DNA from: Candidatus Baldrarchaeum yapensis
GTDB lineage: Archaea > Asgardarchaeota > Baldrarchaeia > Baldrarchaeales > Baldrarchaeaceae
Direction: 5' to 3'
Assembly (NCBI GenBank): GCA_016840465.1
Contig: JAEOSH010000046.1
Location: 1-19,218, forward strand
Length of the DNA: 19,218 nucleotides
Shown: piece after piece, positions 1 through 6,685 of the stretch
Position numbering within the stretch: the first letter of the stretch is position 1
How the letters are laid out: each line of letters starts with the position of its first letter
Notes under the pieces: generated by a model
The model's input: the letters and a program-made list of their open reading frames with translations, nothing else
The model's database searches: none
Told to the model about the DNA's origin: nothing
Made by a program: the position numbers and the translations under genes

Positions 1-1
1 A

Positions 2-382
2 GTGTTCATACCTGTCTTCATTTCGACCAATAGGTTTGTTAAAATATATCGTGTTGATTACCGTGTTCTCGACACAAACGAATCTTCGGTCAACATATCG
101 GTGGAAAAAATTTGCAATAACGGAACAATTGTATTTAAGGTAAATAATACGAGTCCGAATAAGATCAAAATTAAAGAGATAAGACTTGATGGAATAATAT
201 GTAATGTGTCCCTTATTGAGGGCAATGTTACCGGAGAGGTAATTATAGATGCACATGAAGCAAGAAGTATCAAGGCAGTTCCCGTGAGCGAAATAGAAAC
301 TCCCGAGTACATGCTCATCAAGATCGAAACACCTGATTATCCCGGCTATGAGATAACAATAACCGTGAAATTGGAGAAGTAA
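2..382 (+). CDS. C-terminal part of an unrecognised protein, possibly surface or membrane-anchored
   Basis: The reading frame is open at the left edge, so this is probably the end of a longer protein and the GTG at base 2 is unlikely to be the true start. The visible 126 residues begin with a short hydrophobic run (FIPVFIS) that may be the end of a membrane helix or signal-type segment. The rest alternates short beta-type stretches with Asn-, Thr- and Ser-rich turns and has several N-x-S/T sequons, a composition common in archaeal extracytoplasmic beta-sandwich domains. I recognise no family and no catalytic motif. It ends in LEK and TAA, five bases from the stop of the convergent nop10. Function is unknown; the extracellular placement is inference from composition only. 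Confidence 0.55.
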   Translation: MFIPVFISTNRFVKIYRVDYRVLDTNESSVNISVEKICNNGTIVFKVNNTSPNKIKIKEIRLDGIICNVSLIEGNVTGEVIIDAHEARSIKAVPVSEIETPEYMLIKIETPDYPGYEITITVKLEK

Positions 383-387
383 CTTCA

Positions 388-561
388 TTATTCTTGTTTG
401 AGTAGTTCTCTCCTTAGCTTTCTCCTATATGAGCCATATGGATCATGCGGCGAGAAACGTGGAGGATGAGGATTTTTTACTGGAGAACCACAATAAGGGC
501 AAGAATCCTTCCTTAATGTGTATTCCCCGCATTTTGTACATTTCCTTAAGATTTTTGCCAT
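388..561 (-). CDS. nop10: Ribosome biogenesis protein Nop10 (H/ACA RNP subunit)
   Basis: This 57-residue frame is short and easily missed. It begins MAKILRKCTKC and carries two zinc-type pairs, Cys8-x2-Cys11 and Cys21-x2-Cys24 (CPYCG), followed by the NPHPPRFSPHDPYG segment (residues 30-43), which is the hallmark of Nop10. Nop10 binds Cbf5, L7Ae and Gar1 in the archaeal H/ACA ribonucleoprotein that converts uridine to pseudouridine in rRNA. It is the last gene of the enolase-L44e-S27e-aIF2-alpha block, and the aIF2-alpha/Nop10 neighbourhood is typical of archaea. The start is fixed because the other upstream ATGs are out of frame or run at once into a stop. The length matches archaeal Nop10 (about 55-65 residues). 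Complete and intact. Confidence 0.95.
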   Translation of the reverse strand: MAKILRKCTKCGEYTLRKDSCPYCGSPVKNPHPPRFSPHDPYGSYRRKLRRELLKQE

Positions 562-572
562 CTCATCTCATC

Positions 573-1376
573 TCATATCCCTTCCTCTAGGGTAAAGGAG
601 CCAAATCCTCCAGCCTCCTTTATCGCATCGAGCGCGGTATTGGCCACCTTGTTTATAACCTCCTCGGCAAACTTCCTCTCTTTTGCTTCCACCTCTATCC
701 GCCACCTTGGAGAACCCAATAAATATACGTCTACTTTGACCCCACTGATGCTTTTTGCGACCTCTAATGCTTTCAAAAGAGCATTCCTTATGGCTGTAAC
801 CCCATCGGGTTTAAAGCATCGTAACTCCAAGCATCCCTTCACTTTAACCTTAGGGATTTCGATATAACGTCTAGCTAACTCGCTGAGAACCCGTGCCCAC
901 TCCTCGCTGACACCTGCTTTTAAAAGAGCCTCCTTTCCTCCTTCAACTGCGGCTTCAAGCCCAGCGTATATTTCGCCATAAAAGTCCTCTAGCTTCCAGC
1001 CAGCCTCCTCATAAGCATCATCTAGTGTTTTGTTTAGTCTTTCTGCTGCAAGTCTTAATAGGTTTTCTGCTCTTTGTGCACGCTTCCATTCGGTCATTTT
1101 TTGTCTTTTCCATTGCTCAGTAACTCTCTTTAAAGATAAATCTACGTGTTTCTTTCGCGGGTCGACCCTGAGGACCTTGGCAACAACTTTTTGATCCTCA
1201 CGAACCCAATCCCTAATATTTCTAACCCAGGTTGAGGCAACTTCACTTACGTGGATAAAGCCTTCGTGATTGTTGTACTCGTCAAGTGTCACATATACTC
1301 CATAAGGTTCTATCTTCCTAACAGTCGCTATTACGTACTCTCCAACTTCAGGAAGTTCTCGGCGCCGTCTAACCAT
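573..1376 (-). CDS. eif2a: Translation initiation factor aIF2 alpha subunit
   Basis: The 267-residue protein is one of the three subunits of aIF2, which brings initiator Met-tRNA to the small ribosomal subunit in a GTP-dependent way. Residues about 10-85 form an S1/OB RNA-binding domain, with VGEYVIATVRKIEPYGVYV at its start and HEGFIHVSE inside it. A helical middle domain (about 90-175) and a C-terminal alpha/beta domain (about 176-260) that contacts the gamma subunit follow. The start ATG has a GGAGGT ribosome site (bases 1383-1388) six bases upstream, so the start is well supported. It lies 25 bases after S27e and 11 bases before nop10, in the same transcript. Length and domain order are normal for the family. 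Confidence 0.96.
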   Translation of the reverse strand: MVRRRRELPEVGEYVIATVRKIEPYGVYVTLDEYNNHEGFIHVSEVASTWVRNIRDWVREDQKVVAKVLRVDPRKKHVDLSLKRVTEQWKRQKMTEWKRAQRAENLLRLAAERLNKTLDDAYEEAGWKLEDFYGEIYAGLEAAVEGGKEALLKAGVSEEWARVLSELARRYIEIPKVKVKGCLELRCFKPDGVTAIRNALLKALEVAKSISGVKVDVYLLGSPRWRIEVEAKERKFAEEVINKVANTALDAIKEAGGFGSFTLEEGI

Positions 1377-1401
1377 TATAAAACCTCCAAAATGACAAAA
1401 A

Positions 1402-1608
1402 TTATGTCAATTCCTTAACTTTCTCACGTGGAACATGTAATTCGGCTTTGCCTCCAGTGGGGGTTGCTAGAACCCGCCCGCAAACTAAGCATTTGACTAC
1501 TGTACTTGCTCTGTCAAAGATAACTTGCTCATTTCCACAGTCAGGACATTCTACAAGCAAGAATCTCGACCTTGGCATAGGTATAATTTCTCCACGTCGT
1601 CTACCCAT
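1402..1608 (-). CDS. rps27e: Small ribosomal subunit protein eS27 (S27e)
   Basis: This small zinc-ribbon protein of the 30S subunit has 68 residues from the ATG at base 1608. Cys21-x2-Cys24 (CPDCGNEQ) and Cys40-x2-Cys43 (CLVCGRVL) form the ribbon, and PRSRFLLV before them and PTGGKAELH after them match the S27e family closely. The frame stays open to a TTG at base 1617, which would add three residues. I prefer the ATG because GGGTTGAT lies just upstream of it as a weak ribosome site. It sits between L44e and aIF2-alpha with short gaps and is clearly part of that operon. Length (usually 60-70) is normal. Confidence 0.95.
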   Translation of the reverse strand: MGRRRGEIIPMPRSRFLLVECPDCGNEQVIFDRASTVVKCLVCGRVLATPTGGKAELHVPREKVKELT

Positions 1609-1627
1609 GTTTATCAACCCGTCATCG

Positions 1628-1903
1628 TTATACTATCTCCAATCTTTTCAATCTAATACCTTCTCTGTGGAGTATATGTCCACACTGGTTACATTTAAGC
1701 TTTAATACTTGTTTCTTCGTCACTTTTGCTTGCTTTCGTTGTATAGGCTTTGGCTGTGAACCATATCCTTTCTTTTTCCTCTCATACCTACGTCTACCTT
1801 GGGCAAGGGCTCTCTCTTTTCCTTTTTTATATAACGAAACTGTATGAATGGTGTGCGTCCGGCAACGTGGGCAATAAGTCCTTATTTGTCGTGGAACTTT
1901 CAT
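1628..1903 (-). CDS. rpl44e: Large ribosomal subunit protein eL42 (L44e)
   Basis: This is a zinc-binding protein of the 50S subunit located near the tRNA E site. From the ATG at base 1903 it has 91 residues and begins [14 protein letters not shown], the standard archaeal L44e N-terminus. Zinc pairs are Cys11-x2-Cys14 and Cys71-x2-Cys74 (CNQCGH), and the middle is very basic with the YGSQPKP segment typical of the family. The frame stays open 28 codons further upstream, to base 1987, almost to the enolase stop; that extension has no counterpart in L44e proteins I know and I exclude it. S27e follows directly. Confidence 0.95.
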   Translation of the reverse strand: MKVPRQIRTYCPRCRTHTIHTVSLYKKGKERALAQGRRRYERKKKGYGSQPKPIQRKQAKVTKKQVLKLKCNQCGHILHREGIRLKRLEIV

Positions 1904-2010
1904 CGCAATAACCCCTGATTCCGATCTAGTATAGACCATATGAGTCTCGAGGTCTGTGAGTGTTGTAACTGCCTCGCGATTTAACATTTACTTATGTAGT
2001 CATCACAGAG

Positions 2011-3354
2011 CTATAACCCCTTAAGTATTGGTAAATCGGTAAAGAACTCCTTCCAATGATTTAGCCTCCCCTTCGGATAAATGGCACGACTTCCGAGTTC
2101 CTCCTCTATACGCAATAGTTGATTATACTTAGCGGTTCTTTCTCCACGTGCTGGAGCACCAGCCTTTATTTGCCCTGTACATAATGCAACAGCAAGATCA
2201 GCGATGAAGGTGTCCTCGGTTTCTCCTGAACGATGACTAACCATTACAGCATAATCATTCTTCATTGCAATTTTTGCCGTAATTAGGGCTTCTGAAAGTG
2301 TGCCTATTTGATTAACCTTTAGAAGTAAGGCATTGCATGCTCCCATTCTTACTCCCATCTCCAGTCTTTTGGGGTTTGTTGTGAATAAATCATCCCCTAC
2401 AATTTGCACCTTATCTCCAATCTTCTTCGTAAGGCTCGCAAAACCCTCAAAATCTTCCTGCTGGAATGGATCCTCAATAGAAATTATGGGGTACGTCTTA
2501 ACCAATTCTACATAGTAATCGCGCAAATCGCATGGCGTAAGAGTCCTATCATCAATGGTATAAGTTCCCGACTTTTCATTAAAGAATTCACTTGCCGCCG
2601 CATCTATTGCTAATGCCAGGTCTTTTCCGGGTATATAGCCGGATTGTTCTATGCTTTTAACAAGCAGATCCAAGGCGTCCTGCGAGAATCTCAATGGGGG
2701 AGCAAATCCACCCTCGTCACCGACGTTTATTGCGTTCTTACCGTACTTTCTGAGCAAGAGATCTCTTAAGGTATAATATACCTCTGCACAGTACCGTAGA
2801 GCCTCTTTAAACGTATTTGCTCCGATAGGCACTATCATAAATTCCTGAATTGCAAGTTCGTTTCCCGCGTGCTTTCCTCCGTTAATAACATTCTGAAACG
2901 GAATTGGCATAAGGTATTTCTCTCTATTCGGGGCAAGATACTTGTAAAGGGGTATGGAGCTTGCCATCGCAGCGGCTTTTGCAATAGCTAGGGACACGGC
3001 CAAAATAGCATTTGCGCCGAGTTTTGACTTATTTGGCGTCCCATCGAGTTCCACAAGTTTCATATCTATCTCATATTGATTTCTGACATCGATCCCTATT
3101 AGTGCTGGCTTTATGATTTCAATTACGTTCTTTACTGCTCGGAGAACTCCCTTTCCTTTAAATCTATAGTCCCCGTCTCTAATTTCAACCGCCTCATGTA
3201 CACCTCGCGATGCACCGGAGGGAACGGAAGCACGCCCCTGTACACCACCTTTAGTTATAACATCGACTTCTACTGTTGGATTTCCTCGGCTATCAAGTAT
3301 CTCGCGTGCCTTTATATCGGCTATTATGAATCTGTCATCCGAAACGTCGGTCAT
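2011..3354 (-). CDS. eno: Enolase (phosphopyruvate hydratase)
   Basis: Enolase interconverts 2-phosphoglycerate and phosphoenolpyruvate in glycolysis and gluconeogenesis in the cytosol. The 447-residue sequence shows the N-terminal signature KAREILDSRGNPTVEVDV (15-32) and the barrel motifs GGKHAGNELAIQEFM (159-173) and GDEGGFAP (212-219). Magnesium ligands are probably D251 (AIDAAASEFF), E294 (SIEDP) and D321 (GDDLFTTN). Lys346 in LLKVNQIGT and the SHRSGETED loop (373-381) complete the active site. An AAGGTG ribosome site lies about eight bases before the ATG. It is the first gene of the leftward block ending in nop10. PEP synthase, which makes the same metabolite, is encoded about 8 kb away. 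Confidence 0.98.
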   Translation of the reverse strand: MTDVSDDRFIIADIKAREILDSRGNPTVEVDVITKGGVQGRASVPSGASRGVHEAVEIRDGDYRFKGKGVLRAVKNVIEIIKPALIGIDVRNQYEIDMKLVELDGTPNKSKLGANAILAVSLAIAKAAAMASSIPLYKYLAPNREKYLMPIPFQNVINGGKHAGNELAIQEFMIVPIGANTFKEALRYCAEVYYTLRDLLLRKYGKNAINVGDEGGFAPPLRFSQDALDLLVKSIEQSGYIPGKDLALAIDAAASEFFNEKSGTYTIDDRTLTPCDLRDYYVELVKTYPIISIEDPFQQEDFEGFASLTKKIGDKVQIVGDDLFTTNPKRLEMGVRMGACNALLLKVNQIGTLSEALITAKIAMKNDYAVMVSHRSGETEDTFIADLAVALCTGQIKAGAPARGERTAKYNQLLRIEEELGSRAIYPKGRLNHWKEFFTDLPILKGL

Positions 3355-3405
3355 GTCATTACACCTTACTCTTCCCGCTCAGCAACTTTAATCTTCAAGG
3401 TCTAG

Positions 3406-3414
3406 AAATATACA
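3406..3414. promoter_or_regulatory. Candidate shared TATA element for enolase (minus) and METTL5-like gene (plus)
   Basis: AAATATACA on the plus strand reads TGTATATTT on the minus strand, so one A/T block can act as a TATA box in both directions. About 25 bases away on each side gives transcript starts near 3385 (enolase, leader about 30 bases) and near 3436 (methyltransferase). It lies in the middle of the 108-base divergent gap. This is inferred from position and composition only. Confidence 0.45.
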
Positions 3415-3462
3415 CCATCTGCCATCTACTTAATGGTGATGCGAGTTGTATAAGTGATCTTC

Positions 3463-4083
3463 ATGATTCAGAGAAAAGAGTTGGAAATGATTCTCGAAAA
3501 TCTGGCGGAACACCCAGCACCAAGGATCTCCTTAGAACAATATACGATTCCTGCAACCACCGCGGCCACAATACTATACATTGCGTGTTATACGTATGGC
3601 GATATCGATGGAAAAGTAATATTTGATCTAGGATGCGGAACAGGCAGGCTCGGTATAGGGGCAGCGATATTAGGAGCTAGAAGAGTATTAGGTGTGGACA
3701 TAGATCCTGTAGCGATAACTCTTGCGAGAAGAAACTCTGAAATTGCGGAGGTTAGTGAAGTTACCGAATGGATGCTATGTGATATTAGGTTTTTCAGCGG
3801 AAAGTGCGATACCGTCTTGCAAAACCCGCCATTTGGCGTACATAGGCGCGGCACGGATGTTATGTTTCTACAAAAAGCTTTAGAGATGGGAGAGGTAATA
3901 TATTCATTACATAAGTCCGGGCCTGACATTCGCAATTTTATCAGAAGGTTCGTTGAAAGGAACAATGCACGTATCGACACTCTGATCGAGTTGAAATTAC
4001 CACTAAAGGCAACCTACCCCCATCATAAGAAGAAGTACAAAATAATTTCCGTGGATCTATATCGTATAGTTAGGCGGGGGTAG
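3463..4083 (+). CDS. METTL5-like N6-adenine RNA methyltransferase
   Basis: This is a Rossmann-fold SAM-dependent methyltransferase of about 206 residues. Motif I DLGCGTGRLGIGA (about 55-67) binds SAM, VDIDP (about 78-82) holds the acidic ribose-binding residue, and NPPFGVH (about 121-127) is the NPPF catalytic motif of N6-adenine methyltransferases. The late basic segment YPHHKKKYK fits an RNA substrate. The closest family I know is archaeal METTL5/COG2263; eukaryotic METTL5 methylates one adenine of small-subunit rRNA. The frame also allows a GTG at 3454. I prefer the ATG at 3463 because AGTGATC, resembling an archaeal ribosome site, lies just before it. It opens the rightward operon and ends four bases before csl4. 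Confidence 0.88.
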   Translation: MIQRKELEMILENLAEHPAPRISLEQYTIPATTAATILYIACYTYGDIDGKVIFDLGCGTGRLGIGAAILGARRVLGVDIDPVAITLARRNSEIAEVSEVTEWMLCDIRFFSGKCDTVLQNPPFGVHRRGTDVMFLQKALEMGEVIYSLHKSGPDIRNFIRRFVERNNARIDTLIELKLPLKATYPHHKKKYKIISVDLYRIVRRG

Positions 4084-4087
4084 TATT

Positions 4088-4684
4088 ATGTGTCCTGAGG
4101 TGAATACCGGAGATTTTGTAGTACCTGGGGAAAGATTGGGGACTATTGAAGAGTTCCTCCCCGGCATCGGAACGTATGAGGAAAACGGATATATTTATGC
4201 ATCGACGTACGGCATGGTTTTAATTGATAAAGTGAAGAAAACTATTAGCGTGATATCACCGGTTGTCCACTATAATCTCATACCAAAGCCCGGATCTATG
4301 GTTATAGGTAAGGTGACACAGATACAAAACCAACTTGTTTTCATCGACATTCTGAAGGTGAATGGTCGACGCTTAAATACACCGTTTACCGGGGTCATAC
4401 ACGTCTCTATGATAGATAAAAATTACACAAAGACACCATTCGATGCCTACAAGCCGGGTGATATTGTTAGAGCGCGTGTAGTGAATAGCAGAACGATACC
4501 ACTGCAATTAACAACCGTTGGTAGCCACTTCGGTACGATACTGGCCTATTGTTCATTATGTGGCACACGACTCGAAAGACTGCGAAGGGGTCTCGTATGC
4601 CCAAAATGTGGAAATAAAGAGAAGAGGAAACTTGCCTCGGACTATGGAATGGCATTGAATACCGCATCTGCTAGAGGAGAATGA
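4088..4684 (+). CDS. csl4: Exosome complex RNA-binding subunit Csl4
   Basis: Csl4 is a cap subunit of the archaeal exosome, the 3'-5' RNA degradation and tailing machine made with Rrp41 and Rrp42. The 198-residue protein has the expected three parts: an N-terminal beta domain (about 8-60, starting VVPGERLGTIEEFLPG), an S1 RNA-binding domain (about 66-143, with GVIHVSMI), and a C-terminal zinc ribbon with Cys155-x2-Cys158 and Cys171-x2-Cys174. A GGGGG run ends seven bases before the ATG. Its stop overlaps the next start by four bases (ATGA), pointing to translational coupling. Length and order are normal. Confidence 0.95.
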   Translation: MCPEVNTGDFVVPGERLGTIEEFLPGIGTYEENGYIYASTYGMVLIDKVKKTISVISPVVHYNLIPKPGSMVIGKVTQIQNQLVFIDILKVNGRRLNTPFTGVIHVSMIDKNYTKTPFDAYKPGDIVRARVVNSRTIPLQLTTVGSHFGTILAYCSLCGTRLERLRRGLVCPKCGNKEKRKLASDYGMALNTASARGE

Positions 4685-5337
4685 AATTGAAATACAGCAA
4701 GAAGGAACTTGTCTTTTCTTGTCACACAGAAAGCGAAAAACTCGAACTTGTAAAACAATTGACTGAGAAAATAAAATTCGTCGACATGACAATTTCGTCA
4801 TCTCTAATGCGCGTCAAAGTTACACTTTACGGTCCCCGCGATAGGATAAAATTCGCGGTTGAGGAGGCGAAAGCTATTTTTAAAAGAATCAGACAGTCCA
4901 TGTACCCTGGTGCAAATGGCCTGTACACATACGACCTGGGGATAGTGACCGAAAAATGTGGCCGGTCCACATCAATAGAAGATTTAGAACGTCTATTGAA
5001 GTTAAAGGGTTACAAGGTGAAGGTGATAAATGATGAACAAATAAAGACAAACGCATCGCTAAATGAACTCACATCTCTAGTACTAAAGTTTTGGAATGCT
5101 TATGAGGAAGGATTTTATGTGCAACCAAAGAGCATAAGGAAACTTATAGCAGCAATATCTGCCGCACTTGATATGCAATTTGAGAATGTTTTAAAAGTGG
5201 CATTTGAAAAAGAGTTGCTTAAGAAGGTGCAAAATGGGAGATATGGAATTACAATGCCCTTAGAGAGGGTAATCGTGGAAATCGTAAAAAGCATTAAGGG
5301 GGCCATAAATGAAAGTAAAGGTGTTGGAGAAGACTGA
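4681..5337 (+). CDS. Conserved archaeal protein, probable DUF2067 family
   Basis: This 218-residue soluble protein has no known function. The N-terminal part (about 1-75) has an alternating strand/helix pattern resembling a small alpha/beta RNA-binding-like fold. A cysteine lies in the VTEKCGRS region near residue 90, and the C-terminal half is mainly helical and basic. I assign the DUF2067 family from its recognised place between csl4 and rpoL in crenarchaea and from the general sequence, with moderate confidence. Its start overlaps csl4 by four bases and its end overlaps rpoL by 29 bases, so it is tightly co-expressed with RNA degradation and RNA polymerase subunits. A role in RNA metabolism is inference from context. 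Confidence 0.75.
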   Translation: MKLKYSKKELVFSCHTESEKLELVKQLTEKIKFVDMTISSSLMRVKVTLYGPRDRIKFAVEEAKAIFKRIRQSMYPGANGLYTYDLGIVTEKCGRSTSIEDLERLLKLKGYKVKVINDEQIKTNASLNELTSLVLKFWNAYEEGFYVQPKSIRKLIAAISAALDMQFENVLKVAFEKELLKKVQNGRYGITMPLERVIVEIVKSIKGAINESKGVGED

Positions 5338-5590
5338 CAAGACCATAGAGATAGAATTAGACGGTGAAGGTCACACTTTCTGCAATCTCCTAAGGAAATA
5401 CTTGATAGATGATGAAAGAGTAACCTTTGCGGGATATAGGATCGATCATCCACTTATTGGAAAGACAAAAATTTACGTTAGGACTGATGGAACAATAGAC
5501 CCTATAGACGCACTACTATCTGCAACAGAGCGAATAAAGAAGGATGCGGAGACGCTTTTAATGCTGTTTAAGCGAGAAGTGGGAGAATAA
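5309..5590 (+). CDS. rpoL: DNA-directed RNA polymerase subunit L (Rpo11)
   Basis: This 93-residue subunit is the archaeal counterpart of eukaryotic Rpb11. It pairs with subunit D (Rpo3) to form the alpha-like platform on which RNA polymerase assembles. The signature is IELDGEGHTFCNLLRKYLID (about 16-35), then a strand with the GYRIDHPL motif and a long C-terminal helix. The ATG lies within the 3' end of the previous gene and is preceded by GGGGG at 5298-5302, a good ribosome site. The next gene starts directly after its stop codon. Normal length. Confidence 0.96.
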   Translation: MKVKVLEKTDKTIEIELDGEGHTFCNLLRKYLIDDERVTFAGYRIDHPLIGKTKIYVRTDGTIDPIDALLSATERIKKDAETLLMLFKREVGE

Positions 5591-6085
5591 ATGCAGGGAA
5601 ATTTTTTAATAAAAACATTATTTCAATTGAGAGAATTAAAAACGTACGAATCGATACGACAGGTATTTCGTGATAAGGAGTTAGCAAGCTTCGGGGATGC
5701 TTGTATAAATTTTTTGTATTCTCTTGCACTATCGTACGTTAAAAAGACTCCAATGGGCGGAAGGGTTCCAAATAAGGTGCTATCAGAGGCATTAAACAGG
5801 TCCGAGTTAAGGTCATGTGTTCCTAAAAGGTTAGATAGTCACGAGAGAGGAGATGTAGTAGAAGCCCTTATAGCATATGCTCTTATAAATGGAATAATGA
5901 CGTTTGATGAGGTGTTTAACATTCTGGTGGAAGGATTATCGGGATTAGCGCTGAAAAGTGATCGAAAAGAAGCATGGGACATCTTAATTACGACATTTGA
6001 AAAACTCTTAGAGGAACTTAGCGCCAGGATATTCTTCCATCTGTTAGCATCTGAAAAATTTAAATTATCAAACGATAAGCCATAA
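5591..6085 (+). CDS. RNase III-fold protein, mini-RNase III-like
   Basis: This 164-residue protein resembles the catalytic domain of ribonuclease III without a double-stranded-RNA-binding domain. FGDACINFLYSLALSYV (about 34-50) aligns with the RNase III signature LEFLGDAVL, keeping Asp36. HERGDVVEALIAYALI (about 84-99) aligns with the second motif DVFEALIGAIY, keeping Asp88 and Glu91. NKVLSEALNR in between resembles the segment after the signature. The first glutamate of the classical signature is Ala32, a difference also seen in bacterial mini-RNase III, which cleaves 23S rRNA precursor. It starts directly after the rpoL stop with GGGAG five bases ahead. A role in RNA processing fits the operon but is inference. 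Confidence 0.72.
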   Translation: MQGNFLIKTLFQLRELKTYESIRQVFRDKELASFGDACINFLYSLALSYVKKTPMGGRVPNKVLSEALNRSELRSCVPKRLDSHERGDVVEALIAYALINGIMTFDEVFNILVEGLSGLALKSDRKEAWDILITTFEKLLEELSARIFFHLLASEKFKLSNDKP

Positions 6086-6111
6086 CATCACAGCACTTGG
6101 AGGTACCATCA

Positions 6112-6456
6112 ATGAAATTCTGCCCTGAATGCGGATCGATGCTAAGGCCTAAAAAGGACGATAAAGGAAATGTAATCCTGATATGCGAAATATGTGGATA
6201 CTCTGAGAAAAACCAGGGGTCTCTAGAGCAGGAGTACACGATATCAAGCAAAATAAATCATAGTCCTGGAGAAAGTGAACTGGTACTCGTGGATGAGACA
6301 AAGATGGTAAAAACGTTACCGACAATCCAAGTTATATGCCCCAAATGTGGTAACAACAGGGCATACTACTATCAACTTCAAACGAGAAGAGCTGATGAAG
6401 GGATGACGACATTTCTTCGCTGCACTAAGTGTAATTACGTATGGAGACGCTATTAG
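6112..6456 (+). CDS. tfs: Transcription factor S (transcript cleavage factor)
   Basis: TFS rescues stalled archaeal RNA polymerase by stimulating cleavage of the RNA 3' end, as TFIIS does in eukaryotes. The 114-residue protein has an N-terminal zinc ribbon (Cys4, Cys7, Cys25, Cys28) and a C-terminal TFIIS-type ribbon (Cys76, Cys79, Cys104, Cys107). The acidic pair Asp95-Glu96 in RRADEG is the one that reaches the polymerase active site. GGAGGT at 6099-6104 lies seven bases before the ATG and fixes the start; an upstream in-frame TTG at 6097 overlaps that site and is rejected. It is the last gene before a promoter-bearing gap. Confidence 0.95.
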   Translation: MKFCPECGSMLRPKKDDKGNVILICEICGYSEKNQGSLEQEYTISSKINHSPGESELVLVDETKMVKTLPTIQVICPKCGNNRAYYYQLQTRRADEGMTTFLRCTKCNYVWRRY

Positions 6457-6502
6457 AAGTCACTATGGGAAGATTTTATTTGAATGCGTAAAGGATGGCT
6501 AA

Positions 6503-6580
6503 ATACAAACACCCTCCTCGTATTACACTTACCATAACTGTTTTAATTACGTATGGCACAAAATTTCTAATGAAAATTCA
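6503..6580 (+). pseudogene. Possible decayed duplicate of the TFS C-terminus
   Basis: After an in-frame TAA, this intergenic stretch reads IQT, a gap, then NCFNYVW in the same sense as tfs, which ends LQTRRADE...KCNYVW. The thirteen bases TAATTACGTATGG occur exactly at 6432-6444 (inside tfs) and at 6544-6556 here. No usable start is present and the zinc cysteines are mostly lost. It may be a remnant of a tandem duplication; chance similarity is not excluded. Confidence 0.3.
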
Positions 6581-6642
6581 AACTTTATGGTGAGTGTCTG
6601 TTAAGAGGGTAAGACTCACGTTTATGAAAGATCGTGACTGGG

Positions 6643-6649
6643 TATATAA
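6643..6649 (+). promoter_or_regulatory. TATA box for the PCNA-PriL-PriS-GINS operon
   Basis: TATATAA in a GGTATATAAG context is the strongest TATA-like element in the window. A start about 25 bases downstream, near 6672, gives a leader of roughly 15-20 bases that includes the GGGGG ribosome site. It separates the replication genes from the upstream transcription genes. Confidence 0.65.
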
Positions 6650-6685
6650 GTGGTTTTTGAGTACTAATTAAAGGAAAAAGGGGGA

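Noticed and set aside
1609-1617. TTG start three codons upstream for S27e
   Set aside because: The ATG at 1608 has a nearby GGGTTGAT and gives the usual family length.
3415-3462. ATG at 3439 after GGTGAT as start of a leader peptide
   Set aside because: The frame stops after four codons and there is no conserved leader or attenuator structure.
6457-6685. Possible tRNA or small RNA in the TFS-PCNA gap
   Set aside because: No cloverleaf, no GC-rich stem set and no T-loop consensus; the gap is A+T-rich apart from the TATA box, a weak inverted repeat and the TFS-like relic.
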